From positions 16,707,239-16,771,238 of the forward strand of contig BROE01000022.1 of assembly GCA_036571765.1 (NCBI GenBank): DNA of 64,000 bases, in the 5' to 3' direction. The notes beneath the pieces were generated by a model that saw only the letters and a program-made list of their open reading frames with translations, had not been told where the DNA came from and searched no databases. Positions 11,285-21,850 of the stretch are shown here, piece by piece. This DNA comes from Plecoglossus altivelis (taxonomy: Eukaryota; Chordata; Actinopteri; Osmeriformes; Plecoglossidae). The position numbers and the translations under genes were made by a program. The number at the start of each line of letters is the position of its first letter. The stretch's first letter is position 1.

Positions 11285-11515
11285 TTGTCCTGTCTTCTTC
11301 TCTTCTCTCATCTACTCCCCTCCCCTCCTATTCTCTCCCCTCCCCTCCCTTCCTATTCTCTCCCCTCATCTCCCCTCCTATTCTCTCCCCTCCCCTCCCT
11401 TCCTATTCTCTCCCCTCCGCTCCCCTCCCCTCCGATCCTCTCCTCCCTTTCGATTCTCCCCTCTCCCCTCCTGTGCTCTTATCTTCTCTCCCCTCTTCTT
11501 TACCCGTGCTGCTCC
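11285..11515. repeat. pyrimidine minisatellite (CCTATTCTCTCCCCTCCC)
   Basis: Tandem of about 20-25 bp units with CCTATTCTCTCCCCTCCC core. The strand is nearly pure pyrimidine. Confidence 0.85.
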
Positions 11516-11964
11516 ACTCTGAAACTTCCAATTAGGAACGTTCGAACAACACCCCTCCTCCTGGGCTTAACACGCACAAGCGCGCGCGCACGCACACATG
11601 CACAGAAATGCACCTCGGAAAAGTCCACAAAAGACAAACGCTTCAACAAACGGAGACGCGTGTAGACAAAAATACCGTTCGGAACCATCAAAAGAAGGTG
11701 GCTCTCAGATGCGCACCCTGCAAACTGTCGGGTACAGTGCGATCAGTTATACATCGACTACAGTGGGAGAAGATGAAGTGCTCGAGGACTAAGCACTAAA
11801 AATACACAAATGCCTTTGTTAGCAGTTGGCTGTTCTCCCATGCATGGTGACGGGGGGAGCTTTATGAGGGCTTCAGTCTAAATAGGGAGCAATCAAAGAG
11901 AGAGAGATAACTCTGTCTTCGGGGTTGCCATGGCAGAAGCAGAGTGTGTCTGTAGTGTCTGAGT
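11516..11964. other. unique sequence with an RFX-type X-box
   Basis: Unique DNA. At 11924-11937 the sequence GTTGCCATGGCAGA resembles the palindromic RFX X-box (GTTGCCATGGCAAC type). No gene recognised. Confidence 0.35.
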
Positions 11965-12092
11965 TGCTATGGGAATGCGTGTGTGAGTGCGCGTGCATGT
12001 CAGCGTATGCGTACGTGCGTGTAAGCATGTGTGTGTGTGTGTAGATGCGTGCAAGCATGTGAGTGTGCGCGTGCGTGTGTGCGTGCGTGCGA
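11965..12092. repeat. GT/GCGT-rich low-complexity tract
   Basis: Irregular GTGCGTGC and GTGTGT words ending in a short GA run. Alternating purine-pyrimidine, Z-DNA-prone. Confidence 0.8.
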
Positions 12093-12209
12093 GAGAGAGG
12101 CTGTTGCTGTGACTGTTGTGCGGTGTAGCGCAGATGAGATCACAGTGAGCGTACCCCGTGTTGTCCCAGAGGAGTGGGAGAACATGTCCACAACGCCACA
12201 GGCGTCTCT

Positions 12210-12325
12210 TCCACAGCCTCCCCTCTCTTCCCCTCTACTCTCTCTCCTCCTCCACCTCTCCCTCTCTTCCCCTCTGCGTCTCTCTCATTCTGTCCTCTCT
12301 CTCTCCCTCTCTATTTCGCTCAGCA
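12210..12325. repeat. CT-rich tract
   Basis: Short pyrimidine-rich stretch with CTCTCCCTCT words. Confidence 0.75.
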
Positions 12326-12892
12326 TTTTCATTTATCATCTTATATATAGTCGCGTTCTCTCCAGAACCAATCGAAAGTGTTTGAGACAAGTGCGTTGCA
12401 TTTTTCGGTCGATTTCTTTTTGGCGTGTTTTTAACTCAACTTTGTCAGCTAAATGCATCGTTCCTCAAGTGATGCCCCTTGTCGTCATGGCTCGTCTGGA
12501 AAGGAGCAGCGGAGGGCAACCAAGGTGATCCTTAATGGAAAGCCAACTCCCTGAGACAATGGCCGATCTGGTAGCAGTTGTGGCAAAATGAATTCCCATC
12601 AGTGAAGAAATCAATAGTCATTGTGGGCTCCTTCCTCTAACAGCACCATCCGTCTTTCAGACAGAACCCTGTCACTTCCTTTTAGAAACACTCCGCTGTT
12701 AAATTCCAAGGATGCCGTAGCTGGGAGCTGCCGCTGTGAGTTCTATTTAATCAGTAAATTATAGCTTTTCACTCCATCCCTTCAGACAGAGGGAAAAGAT
12801 AGGATTGTCCAAGGAAAAAATCTATCAAGTGGAGAGGGATTGCTTTTCCCTGTGCTGTGCCGAATACGATACACGCTATTCAGATGGAGGAC
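12326..12892. other. unique block, possible conserved non-coding element
   Basis: Non-repetitive sequence with AT-rich words such as TTTAATCAGTAAATTATAGC near 12750. Its texture is that of vertebrate intronic enhancers, but conservation cannot be judged from one sequence. Confidence 0.25.
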
Positions 12893-13022
12893 GGCGGAGG
12901 AGAGAACGGAGAGGTGGAGGAGAGGAAGGAGAGGTGGAGGAGACGAAGGAGAGGTGAAGGAGAGAACGGAGAGGTGGAGGAGAGGAAGGAGAGGTGGAGG
13001 AGAGGAAGGAGAGGTGGAGGAG
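12893..13022. repeat. 20-bp purine minisatellite
   Basis: Six copies of GAGGTGGAGGAGAGGAAGGA with ACGG, GACG and GAAG variants. It is followed within 40 bp by a long pyrimidine tract of complementary composition. Confidence 0.92.
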
Positions 13023-13057
13023 TTACAGGAGACGGAGAAGTGACAGAGCAGAACGGA

Positions 13058-13312
13058 CTTTGTTCTCTTCTCCCTCTCCTTTCTTCTCCTCTCCTCTCCC
13101 TCCCTTTACTCTTTCTTCTCGCCCTTCCCATCCCCCTTTCCATTTCCTCTCCTTTTGTCTCCCCTCCCCTCTTTTTTCCATCCTTCTCCCCTTTCCCCTC
13201 CTCCGTCCTCCCATCCCCTCCTCCCCTCTCCCCTCCCTCCCTCCCTCCCTCCCTCCGTCCCTCCCTCCGCTCTCCTCCTCTTCCCAGCTCTCCCATCCTG
13301 ACCACTCCTCTG
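13058..13312. repeat. polypyrimidine tract with (CCCT)n
   Basis: About 250 bp of CT-rich sequence including (CCCT)n near 13231-13268. Its final part could serve as the polypyrimidine tract for the AG at 13333-13334. Confidence 0.88.
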
Positions 13313-13334
13313 CTCAGCTCCCTACTATTCACAG

Positions 13335-13533
13335 AGAAGTGTTCATCATGGCCTGTCTGCTGCATGATCCCTTTGAAAAGTCCAGTCCAGCCACTGCAAA
13401 TGACTGCTGGCCTGTGTTCATGATTGTGCTCTTTGAGGGGGGATGTAGACTGCGTGCGCCCCTATGGGTGTGTCGCATTAGAGACTTTGAGAGCGCCTGG
13501 CTGTTATTGAGCAGCTTTATAATCAGCCATCAG
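13335..13533 (+). other. possible cryptic exon (199 nt between consensus splice sites)
   Basis: A pyrimidine-rich tract ending CTATTCACAG at 13334 and a strong donor CAG|GTAAGT at 13533/13534 flank a single open frame of 66 codons (EVFIMACLLHDPF... to ...SFIISHQ). No domain was recognised. It lies antisense within znf804a intron 1. It could be an exon of an antisense transcript or a conserved non-coding block with accidental splice sites; I favour the latter. Confidence 0.15.
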
Positions 13534-14204
13534 GTAAGTGGTCGCTCCCTAAATGAGAACCAAATGTCACCAGTTTCAGTGGAGGAAAATAACCGCAGCT
13601 GTAAATGTCACAAGACCTAAAATCAACAGTAATAAACGCTTTGATCAATAATGCACCACGCTGACAGGTGCAGACGCAGACTGCATTAATGAAGTCTCCA
13701 GAGAAAAACAAATGTGGGTTCGAAACAAACAGACCGGCTTCTGCTGGACTAGGGGGACGGCCGTCACATAGGGCTACATGTAGCTCCGACACGTTTCCCA
13801 CAGTGCTGGTGTGAACCAGACCTGACTGGCTTGTGCTGAGCCAAACCAGACCATCTGTAGCCAGAGCGATAATTCTACAGGTGCTCATCCTCTGGCCTGT
13901 TTATGAACAGCCTTTGTATTAACGCCAGTGAGTTCAGGAGAGAGCTGAGATCATAGCTTCTCCACAGCATGATTGTCCCCCCTCTGGGGTGAATATTATT
14001 ACAGTGTAGTATATCTCTCCGCACTCTGGGTTTACAACCCTGCTGTGCTCTCCAGTAGGGAACTGGTTTACCACTGAGCTTCTCTACATAACACGGAACT
14101 GACTCATAACCTCCTCTTCCTCTACAGTGATGGTTCATAATCTGGCAATAGCAGGCTCCTAGCGCAAAACCCAGCTACCCAGGAACATGCAAACTGTAAT
14201 TCTC
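13534..14204. other. unique block, possible conserved non-coding element
   Basis: Unique DNA. The part at 13540-13720 is AT-rich with words such as AATCAACAGTAATAAACGC and TGATCAATAATGC, typical of homeodomain/POU-bound enhancers. This is inference from texture only. Confidence 0.25.
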
Positions 14205-14668
14205 ACTCTGGAATAGCTCTCTCCTGCTGGGAGCTAACTCCTAGCTCAGTCCCCTCCAGCAGGAAGCTAACTCCTAGCCCAGCTCTCCAGCTGAAAGCTA
14301 ACTCCTAGCCCACATCTCCATCTGAAAGGTAACTCTTAGCCCAGCTGTCTAGCAGGATACTAACTTCCAGCTCAGCTCTCTAGTAGGAAGCTAACTCCTA
14401 GTCAAGTTGGAAAATAATTCCTAGCCCAGTACGCCAGCAGGAAGCTAATTCCTAGCCCAGGTGTCCAACAGGGAGCTAACTCCAAGCCCAGCCCTCTCCA
14501 GCAGGAAGCTAACTCCTAGCCCACCTGTCCAGCAGGAAGCTAACTCCTAGCCCACCTGTCCAGCAGGAAGCTAACTCCTAGCCCAGTACGCCGGTAGGAA
14601 GCTAACTCCTAGCCCAGCTGTCCAGCAGGAAGCTAACTCCTAGCCTAGCCCTCTCCAACAGAGTGTTA
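14205..14668. repeat. 31-bp minisatellite (GCAGGAAGCTAACTCCTAGC)
   Basis: About 15 copies of a 31-bp unit with GCAGGAAGCTAACTCCTAGC followed by CCA and CTGTCCA variants. Copies at 14510-14650 are the most uniform; the left end is more diverged. Confidence 0.93.
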
Positions 14669-16487
14669 ATGCCGAGCCCAGCTTTCTTCAGCAGGCTTGG
14701 ACCGTGGATCTGCTGGCAGTCCGCCAGGCATGGCTCTGATGCGTCCTGACATCTGCCCCACACAACATCTGTCAGACTCACTCCTGCTCGCATGATTGGC
14801 CCATTCCAAAATAGCAAATCAAATCACCTTTTACTCCCCCTCTGTAAGCGCTGCAGAAACACTGGCCGCACATTAATTATTAAGCTGGTGCTGGTGCTGC
14901 TGTTCTAATGGGGCTCTGAGAGTCACCTGCACAGAGATGGAAACAGGCGCCAACCTTTCATTCAGCACTAAACACCCACCTTACCTCAACAGCACACAGC
15001 CTCCAGCTATAGTCGGAGCCGAGAACAGAACAAAAGGCAGGGAAGATCAGGGAAGGGAGGTCAGAGGTTAGGGGTCAGGGGTCAGATCGATGGTTAATTT
15101 CATTACCTTGTGTTTAGTTAAGTACCTCACTCGATTTGCCGAATGGTTTGTTGGGAATGACACGAGGATGGACGCGAAAATGAGATCGTTTTATACAGGG
15201 AAGTGAGGGAGTGATGTGGTATTAGGAGCCTGGCTGCTCCTGGCCAGCAGCGAGGTGGGCGAAACTCCTGGAGGAGCAGAGAGCCTGAGAGGATCTCCTT
15301 TCAAGACATGCGTCTTCTGACAAGTCCTTCAGAAAAGCTTAATCACCCATCCGTCTTTAGATGCCCAGGCTAATGAATTTGATAAAGTAGCTAAGCATCA
15401 TGTTCTGTCGGCGTTCCTGTGGCAACCCGGGGAAACGCAAAAGGAGGAGGAGGGATTGAAGAGCGCCGGGTCTATTTAAAGAATGAGCCTCCGCACTTAT
15501 AACACCTCTTAAGAATACGATGCCTATCAGCAATTAAGCTCCGGATACCAAGTGATGGGATTAGTTTTCTGCTACGGAAACGCTGAACAAAGGACCTTTG
15601 TGTTTGAGCTTGAATACTTGTTGGATGTTTGTAGTGATGAGCTGTTTGGGTGTTTTGGCAGCTAATCAGAACTATTTTCGAAGCTGTGTAGGCGACTGGT
15701 TGACAAGGTATTTAGATGAATCAAGCCGATGGTGCTGGAAAACATGACATACGATGATAATTCCGATTCTCATATGCAGAATGCAATCATACGCAGAACG
15801 CCACACCGTACTATATCAGTTGGAAAGGGTGTAAAAGAAGGTTTTGACGGGGGGTTTCGTGGCACACGGTGACAGTCGGTTGGCGAAACGACTCTCTGCG
15901 AGTATTCAGTTACTGCACACTCGCCAACACCTTCCTGGGGGGTATATATAATACGGGGAAAACCACACTTCGTTTTTGTTCAGTGTGTGTCTGTCCGGGA
16001 GAATGATGGATACTGTGTAGTTCTATCCCACTGATGGGGAGACACACTCTCACACACGCGCTCCAGTTTTCAGTTTCACGGGCAGGAAGCCGAGTGAATC
16101 AGAATTGTTCCGCAAAAGATGAAACGTGCGTATTACTTCATCAATCTTTTAGGCCATGCTGACAAAATCCACCAGACGAAAACAGACCTGTTGTCTCACT
16201 TTGAACATCAGAAGAACAATTCAGGGCAAAACCATCAATGGAAACGAACTTTCTTAAATATGTTTATACTGCTTGAACTATTTGCTAACTATTTGTGCAT
16301 GTTGTTGTCTATAAAAAAGCTATTCTACTAGAATAGTTATATAGGACAAATTGCATTCATTTTTTGACTTTGACTTCAATCGGAAGACGAGCACACAACT
16401 GCAACATTTTCAAAAACAATTAAAAAGCTTCCACATCGAAAACAACAAAACAAACTGTTGATGACAGACATCCACAAGTGCAAGTAC
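14669..16487. other. unique intronic sequence (about 1.8 kb)
   Basis: The longest repeat-poor stretch of the intron. It contains short direct repeats of GGGGTCAGGGGTCAG at 15067-15088 and several AT-rich blocks (15340-15560, 16100-16420). A 70-codon frame at 16119 has no recognisable product. No gene recognised. Confidence 0.4.
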
Positions 16488-16518
16488 ACACACACACACA
16501 CGCACACACACACGCACG

Positions 16519-16550
<32 letters not shown>

Positions 16551-16560
16551 CACACACACC
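16488..16560. repeat. (CA)n microsatellite
   Basis: CA run with four CG interruptions, ending in a C5 stretch. Confidence 0.95.
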
Positions 16561-17476
16561 CCCAGGACAGGTCCGTGGGCCAGCCCTATTCCGTCCTGTC
16601 TCAAGCCAGATTAAACGAGGGGCCAGAGGAAGATAAATTCGGATCCGTTCCTGGCTGAGACACCCAGATCAATGTTTTTATCTCTGGGAGAATTCTAATG
16701 AGGTAGCCGGTCCAGTGCAGCAGAACAGATGACTGGGCACATGTTATCTGCAGAACCTCCATGTCCGACGCCGGGGCGCAGGCCTAATTGATGAATGATC
16801 AGAGGAGGCTGCGGCGCTTGGCTTCCACATCAAACACCACTCTTATCAAAAACATCCCTCTCCCGGTATCGCGCGCGTTTGGTTATGACGTAGGTCACGC
16901 GCTGCTTGTTCAATTACGAGTGCATTTGCTGACACCCATTTTGTATGGTGTGGTTCTGTGTTGCGTGTGGTGTGCCGGTGACTTTTGTGCGGCACGCCCG
17001 TTGTCTGAGCGGTGGTGCTGTATGTTTGGGTGTGATCGTCTTTGTGCTATGAGCCGGGGTGTGCGATGAGGTCTGTGGTGAAGTGTGTAAGTGTGGTGAT
17101 GTGCGGGTGTGTGTCGTGTTTTTGTTGCATCCAGGATTGGTCAGAAACCTTGGGCCGGTAATTAATCTTGGCTGTCCCCAAGATGGGCTGGTTGGGGTCG
17201 CGTCTGTGTGTTCACACAGTTTCGTGCGGAAAGACGCTGATTTTACTGTGCGTGCTGCTCAGCGGCAGGTACGTATATTCAGTAGATTTACAACCACACA
17301 TCAATAGCTGTACACTCACGACACACACACCCCAGCACACACACACAAACCTTCCGCTCTCCCCCACCTCTCCCCAGACACCCAGCCAGTATTGCCGACT
17401 GGACCTCTCTGCAGACACACTGTAGAACAGTCCCAGGTCCAGCACTGATGTCATGGAGGGAGGACGTGGGGGTGGG
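16561..17476. other. unique sequence, partly CpG-undepleted
   Basis: Unique DNA. From about 16860 to 17110 CG dinucleotides are frequent (TATCGCGCGCGTTTGG). Short frames have no recognisable product. Confidence 0.35.
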
Positions 17477-17512
17477 GTCGGGGGGGGGGGGGGGGTTGTG
17501 GAGGTCGGGGGG
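17477..17512. repeat. poly-G run
   Basis: A run of about 16 G centred near 17487, within a G-rich stretch. Length is likely unreliable in any assembly. Confidence 0.85.
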
Positions 17513-17714
17513 CGGGGTTGAGGGAGCGGGAGTACGCAGTAATAGTTGTGTGTGTGGGAGGAAAGCAGAGGCTGTAGGCTTGGAGGTCAGTAATAGTGTT
17601 TGGCGAGGGACAGTGAGTTTATGACTGTTAAAGCCTCTACTCTTAAATGGTCCAATCATACAGCCAGGGTTCCTGCCATGCCCGGCCAAACAAACATGCA
17701 CTGTAAAGTAGAAC

Positions 17715-17742
17715 ACTGAACACACACACACACACACACATG
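17715..17742. repeat. (CA)n microsatellite
   Basis: Short clean CA run followed by TGCACG. Confidence 0.85.
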
Positions 17743-17844
17743 CACGATCTCTTCCGCTCGTAAACACACACTCTAGCAGCAACCCAACACCGCCTGTCAT
17801 GAAACCAAACCACCTTCTGATTTTCTTGTCTGTATTTCTTTGGT

Positions 17845-17962
17845 AAACCTTAGATCTCCTCCCTCCTTCTCTCTTCTTCCTTCTCTGTATCTCTCTTTTC
17901 CTCTCTCTCTTCGTCGTTGTCTCTCTCTCCTCCCGCCTCTCTCTCTCTCTCTCTCTTTTACC
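17845..17962. repeat. CT-rich tract
   Basis: Pyrimidine stretch ending in a (CT)n run at about 17940-17958. Confidence 0.8.
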
Positions 17963-18059
17963 AGATTATAAAACTGCAAGCTATGAGGCACAAAATCATG
18001 GCAGCATGAAATTGCTACAATCACATTCACTTCCAATAATGTGAGAAGGAGACAGCCTC

Positions 18060-18350
18060 CAGATGATGACTGGCTGGAGAGACTTGGGAGAGGCCGGGCA
18101 GAGGCTGTGAGGCCGGAGAGAGGCTGATGAAGGGTGACAGGCTCAGTCGGAGGCAGAGCGGCCGGGTGGGGGGTCGTGAGGCTGGGACGGAGAGGCTGAG
18201 CGCGGGCGGCTACGAAGCGGTGGTTTTTCGAGGCTGGGTGTGGGGGCCTTTGAGGCTGAGGTTTTTGAGGCTAGGTGGGGAGGGGGGCTGTGAGGCTCGG
18301 GGGCAGACAAGGAGGAAGCGAGAGGGTGGAGAGGGAGAAGCCGCGGTTGG
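18060..18350. repeat. degenerate G-rich repeat (GAGGCTG words)
   Basis: Many irregularly spaced GAGGCTG/GAGGCCG words in G-rich DNA. Too diverged for a fixed unit. Confidence 0.6.
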
Positions 18351-18424
18351 ATGATCCCCTGCTCACAGTTTGACTTGTAACTGCCTCTTTGTTTAGCATA
18401 TTACAGAACCATGTTCTTTTTATG

Positions 18425-18470
18425 ACAGGACAGGGGGTGGGGTGGGGTGGGGGTGGGAGGGGGGGCTGGA
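18425..18470. repeat. G-tract cluster (G-quadruplex potential)
   Basis: Six or more runs of three or more G (GGGTGGGGTGGGGTGGGGG pattern) within 45 bp satisfy the simple G4 rule. Confidence 0.7.
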
Positions 18471-18535
18471 ACTTTTGCTAGGTCATAGCATTTGTGTCCG
18501 CCGGAGATTGTGTCTTTTGTGTCTTCGCTCCGTGC

Positions 18536-18603
18536 GCCTGTGAGTGTGCCTGTGTTTGCTTGTGTGTGTGCTTGTGTGTGTCCCTGTGTGTGTGTGTGTG
18601 TGT
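18536..18603. repeat. (GT)n microsatellite, interrupted
   Basis: GT run with GCCTGT and CCCT interruptions. Confidence 0.85.
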
Positions 18604-18924
18604 TCCTGAAGCAGCAGTTCATCTAGATGCAGTTTTCGGGGTGGGTTGTAAATATGTATGAGTGTGTCGACATCCATGGCTGAGCGGCTCCAGGTAAGAG
18701 CAGCCTAATGCTAGCGTGCTACTGTGTAATCGCGCCGTAATAGCCTCGCAGCGGGCCTCTCTACACTCCTGCTGGGCTATTGTGCGTCATGAATAGGGGT
18801 GTTTATCCAGGGGGGCATCTGGAGAGGCACACTGTTACATGTTCATCTCTGGCGGGACAACATGGGATCATTACACCAGGGAAAGACAAGACGGTGGGTC
18901 ATCCTGAGGAACGAATATTGCCAA

Positions 18925-19165
18925 CGCCCGCCCGTCCGCCCGTCCGTCCGTCCGCCCGCGCACGGCGGCGGCAGACGACAGCAACACGCACACGGACATA
19001 TGTGATCGCCCACACCCATACGCACAAACGAAGGTGCGCGCGCACACGCTGAAACAGGCATGCACACACGCACGCACACGCTAGCACCCGCACAACACGA
19101 AGATCAACATGTGCACAGGAAATCTAGTTTTCACACACACACAGAAACACACACACACACACGTG
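18925..19165. repeat. (CCGT/CCGC)n followed by cryptic CA/CG repeat
   Basis: Nine tetranucleotides of CCGT or CCGC type at about 18926-18960, then CACG- and CGCA-rich cryptic CA repeats ending in two short CA runs. Confidence 0.8.
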
Positions 19166-19479
19166 CCTCCATAGGAAGGCCTGCAAGCGAGGGAGATGAT
19201 AGTGGGAGATGCAGCTGCTGCTCAGTTCGCTCAGCTTGGGTCTGTCACCGCTGTGTGTAGTTATGCAAATCAAGCTGTCATTCATAAACAACATGCATTT
19301 TAATCTCTCGTTTTGCAAATCGGTCCTGCATGTGTGCAGAGATAACTGGTGTAGTTTGTATTTCGGATGCGGTGTGTGTTGGTGCACGCGTGCGTGTGAG
19401 CATGTGTATTCTTCCTGCCCGTTAATAATGCATGCGTGTCTCCGAGAGCCCGGCGCTAGTTTGACTCTCACACCTGGCC

Positions 19480-19660
19480 TGATGTTGAGCATTCTGCAGC
19501 CTGACTGGCCAATCACAACACTCACACCTGCCTGACCAATTGGAAACAGCATACGCACCAGGCTGGTCAATTAGATACGTTTTACACCTGGCTAGCCAAT
19601 CAGAAACATGTTTCGCCCCGTTGACCAATCAGAGACACCTGGCACCTGGCCTCCCTACTA
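19480..19660. repeat. degenerate ~30-bp repeat with CCAAT-like boxes
   Basis: About five diverged copies of a module with CTGGCCAATCA, CTGACCAATTG, CTGGTCAATTA, CTAGCCAATCA and TTGACCAATCA, each near CACCTGG. Four of the five keep CCAAT, the core of the NF-Y site. Confidence 0.75.
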
Positions 19661-19934
19661 CACAGCCTGATCTTAGTTCCGAGTCCCTGAGTGTCATTTT
19701 TATTTGCAATCTCTAAACACACAACTCAAAGAGTGCCAGTATGTCGTTGGAGATTGAGTCCATAACTAACCGGGAGGTAGAGACAAGTTCCTCCATAGCC
19801 ATCCGGCTCATTGCGTTTCCAGGAAGTGTTGGTTCAAGACTAATGGTGTCATGGTTGAGCGAGGTAAGCTGTGTGTGTGTGTCTAATGTGTGAGAGGATC
19901 CCTCGCTGCTCTGCTGTGCTCTGCGAGGCGTGAG

Positions 19935-20010
19935 GCTACAGAGAGACAGAGGGGGGGAGGGGGGGGGAAGAGAGAAGAAAGAGAGAGAAAGGGAAAGAGA
20001 GGAGAGGCAG
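19935..20010. repeat. GA-rich tract
   Basis: GAGAGA and GGGGGG words, nearly pure purine. Confidence 0.8.
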
Positions 20011-21400
20011 TAAGTACCTCTAATTACAGACCTGTCTCTCCCATGCAGACTGTGGCTCTATTACCCACCTGTCTGCTCCCCCTCCTGGGAGACTCCCTCC
20101 CCAGAGACTCCCCCAGAAAAGGGAGCCCCGACGTGAACCCTAACCCAGACCCCCTCCACACCCCCTTTGCTCCCCTCCGCATGACAGCACGAGTGCGCGT
20201 CCTCCCCCGTCCCCCGCCTCCCCTCCTCCTCTCGTTAGACCTGTGATACGTGAGGAGGGGCTATCTTTGCAATGGGCAAACAGAAGGATTAATTTGCCTC
20301 TAAAGCTCTAAACCGACGATTAAGACCAAATCCCATGACATCATTTCTGGCCGTGTGGAGATTAGCCCCGTCCCTCCCCATCTGGTGAGAGTTTAGCAGC
20401 GGTCAGAGCTCTCATCCCAGCACGCGGATCGCACGCACTTGCTGTTCCTACCGACTGTTACTGTTGGGAGAGATGGGCATAGTGGTCACATCCAGTCCCC
20501 TCGTCCCCCCCCGTCCTCCACCCACCGCTCTCTGTTGACATCTCACACACAAACACAACGCCGCAGTCGCAGCGCTACGCGTAACGGCGCCCCCGGCCCG
20601 CCAAGTCCGTTCGCAACCCGGCAACGGCGTAACAAAGTCCCCCTTAAAGCCCAGCGCAGGTACGCCAGGGCAGCTCAAGCAGTTTCTCTGGTCTTCTGCG
20701 AAGGGGTTAAGCTGTCGGCAACTGCGAAGCCCTCTGTGATTTCTCGAAGGGACGTATGAGTCAAATTTGACGGGAATAGATTCTTTGGATAACAGCACAT
20801 TCACAACTCTGCAGTCACAACAGCCTCACAGCAGGGTCCCCGCTGCGAAGCGTCAGACGTGTCAGAAAGCGTCTTGACGTTGAGTTCACTTCCACGAGAT
20901 CTGATGCTCTTGAAAGCAGCGGTTTTTATAACTTTCAACTTTCCTATTATCCCGAGATGAAGAAATCAATGACGTTCTCTCATCTCTTCTACATTTGATG
21001 AACCCGGTGGAGTCAAAACTTGGCGTTCAAAGTCCCTCGCGAGGCGCCTTAGAGCAGCGAGGCGATCACTTGACATGACAGCCATTTCTACAGAGACAGT
21101 GGTCACATCCTTTGGAAGACTTTTCCTTTGATAGGATGATGAGACCGGTTTCTGAGCATATGAAACATATTTAAAGTTGCACGCAGTGGCATCTGTTCTG
21201 TTTGGATTCTCTACAACTACTCAGTTACCCTGTGACCTCAGCGGAACCTACGGAACCGACAGAACCTTCGAAACCTTTGGAACCCGGTGAGGTCCCATCT
21301 AAAGGAACCTGCCGTTATTGCCTTCCTAAGAACCCAGAGAAGAGAGAGAGAGGAGTAACCGTGGCAGGAATGTGGTTGTAATGACATGAAGTTGCAAGGT
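20011..21400. other. unique start of znf804a intron 1
   Basis: Unique DNA just downstream of the exon 1 donor on the minus strand. A CpG-rich part at about 20420-20700 carries a 106-codon plus-strand frame with no recognisable product. A degenerate GGAACC repeat lies at 21240-21290. First introns often hold enhancers, but nothing specific is proven here. Confidence 0.4.
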
Positions 21401-21406
21401 TCTTAC

Positions 21407-21517
21407 CAGGTTTTTGGTGCCATTTTCCCGGAGCGGTCCCCGGAACACACCTTTGATGTTGCGCAGGTGTCCATTGCTCAGATGGGTGGAGCTGATGACT
21501 ATGTAGTAACACGCCAT
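21407..21517 (-). CDS. znf804a: ZNF804A-type zinc-finger protein, first coding exon (partial gene)
   Basis: Reading from 21517 down to 21407 gives 37 codons beginning MACYYIVISSTHLSNGH and ending NGTKNL, then the donor CTG|GTAAGA at 21406. This is the conserved N-terminus of the ZNF804 family; YYIVISSTHLSNGH and RNIKGVFRGPL fit ZNF804A better than ZNF804B, which has YLVISSRHLSNGH. The intron falls after a complete codon, where I remember the family splitting before the exon coding the single C2H2 finger. That exon is not in this window, so intron 1 exceeds 21.4 kb. In mammals ZNF804A is a nuclear, brain-expressed protein linked to gene regulation and schizophrenia risk. The ATG at 21515-21517 is the first ATG in this frame. 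Comparison is from memory. Confidence 0.93.
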
Positions 21518-21850
21518 GAGGAACCCAGGGTGGCCATGCAACGACAGCAAAAACAAAACAAACCCAAACCTCTACTTCATCGAATGATAAACCCAAACCC
21601 GAACTTTATCTAATGACTATCCCCTGAACTGAACTTTATCAAGAGACTAACTCTGGAAAGCAGCCCAGTAGATGTCAGAGTTCAGGGTCTCAAAAGTGTC
21701 AAAGAGAAGTTCCTGTCCTCTTGACAGGACAGGTGCGTCTGATCTGGTGTCCAGCAATCAGCCAGGTAGACGCACGTGTGGAGCGAGAGAGACGCACTCT
21801 CCAGTCCTCCAGTCCTCCTTCAGCAGTGAGAGTTTCTCATCCCGATGAAG
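21518..21850 (-). other. znf804a: probable 5' UTR of znf804a with short upstream ORFs
   Basis: Directly upstream of the start codon. If this region is transcribed unspliced, it contains at least three upstream ATGs: 21820-21840 (6 codons), 21572-21580 (ATG AAG TAG), and 21499-21537 (12 codons, out of frame and overlapping the main start). The main ATG and the overlapping upstream ATG both have a pyrimidine at -3 and G at +4, so neither has a strong context. Transcription start is not visible. Confidence 0.55.

Noticed and set aside
18673..18692. ATGGCTGAGCGGCTCCAG followed by GTAAGA, resembling a first exon
   Set aside because: Only six codons, no supporting downstream exon, lies in znf804a intron antisense.
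1..21400. Second znf804a exon (single C2H2 finger) in the minus strand of the intron
   Set aside because: No frame containing the family's FYCELCDKQY-type finger sequence was found; presumably left of the window.
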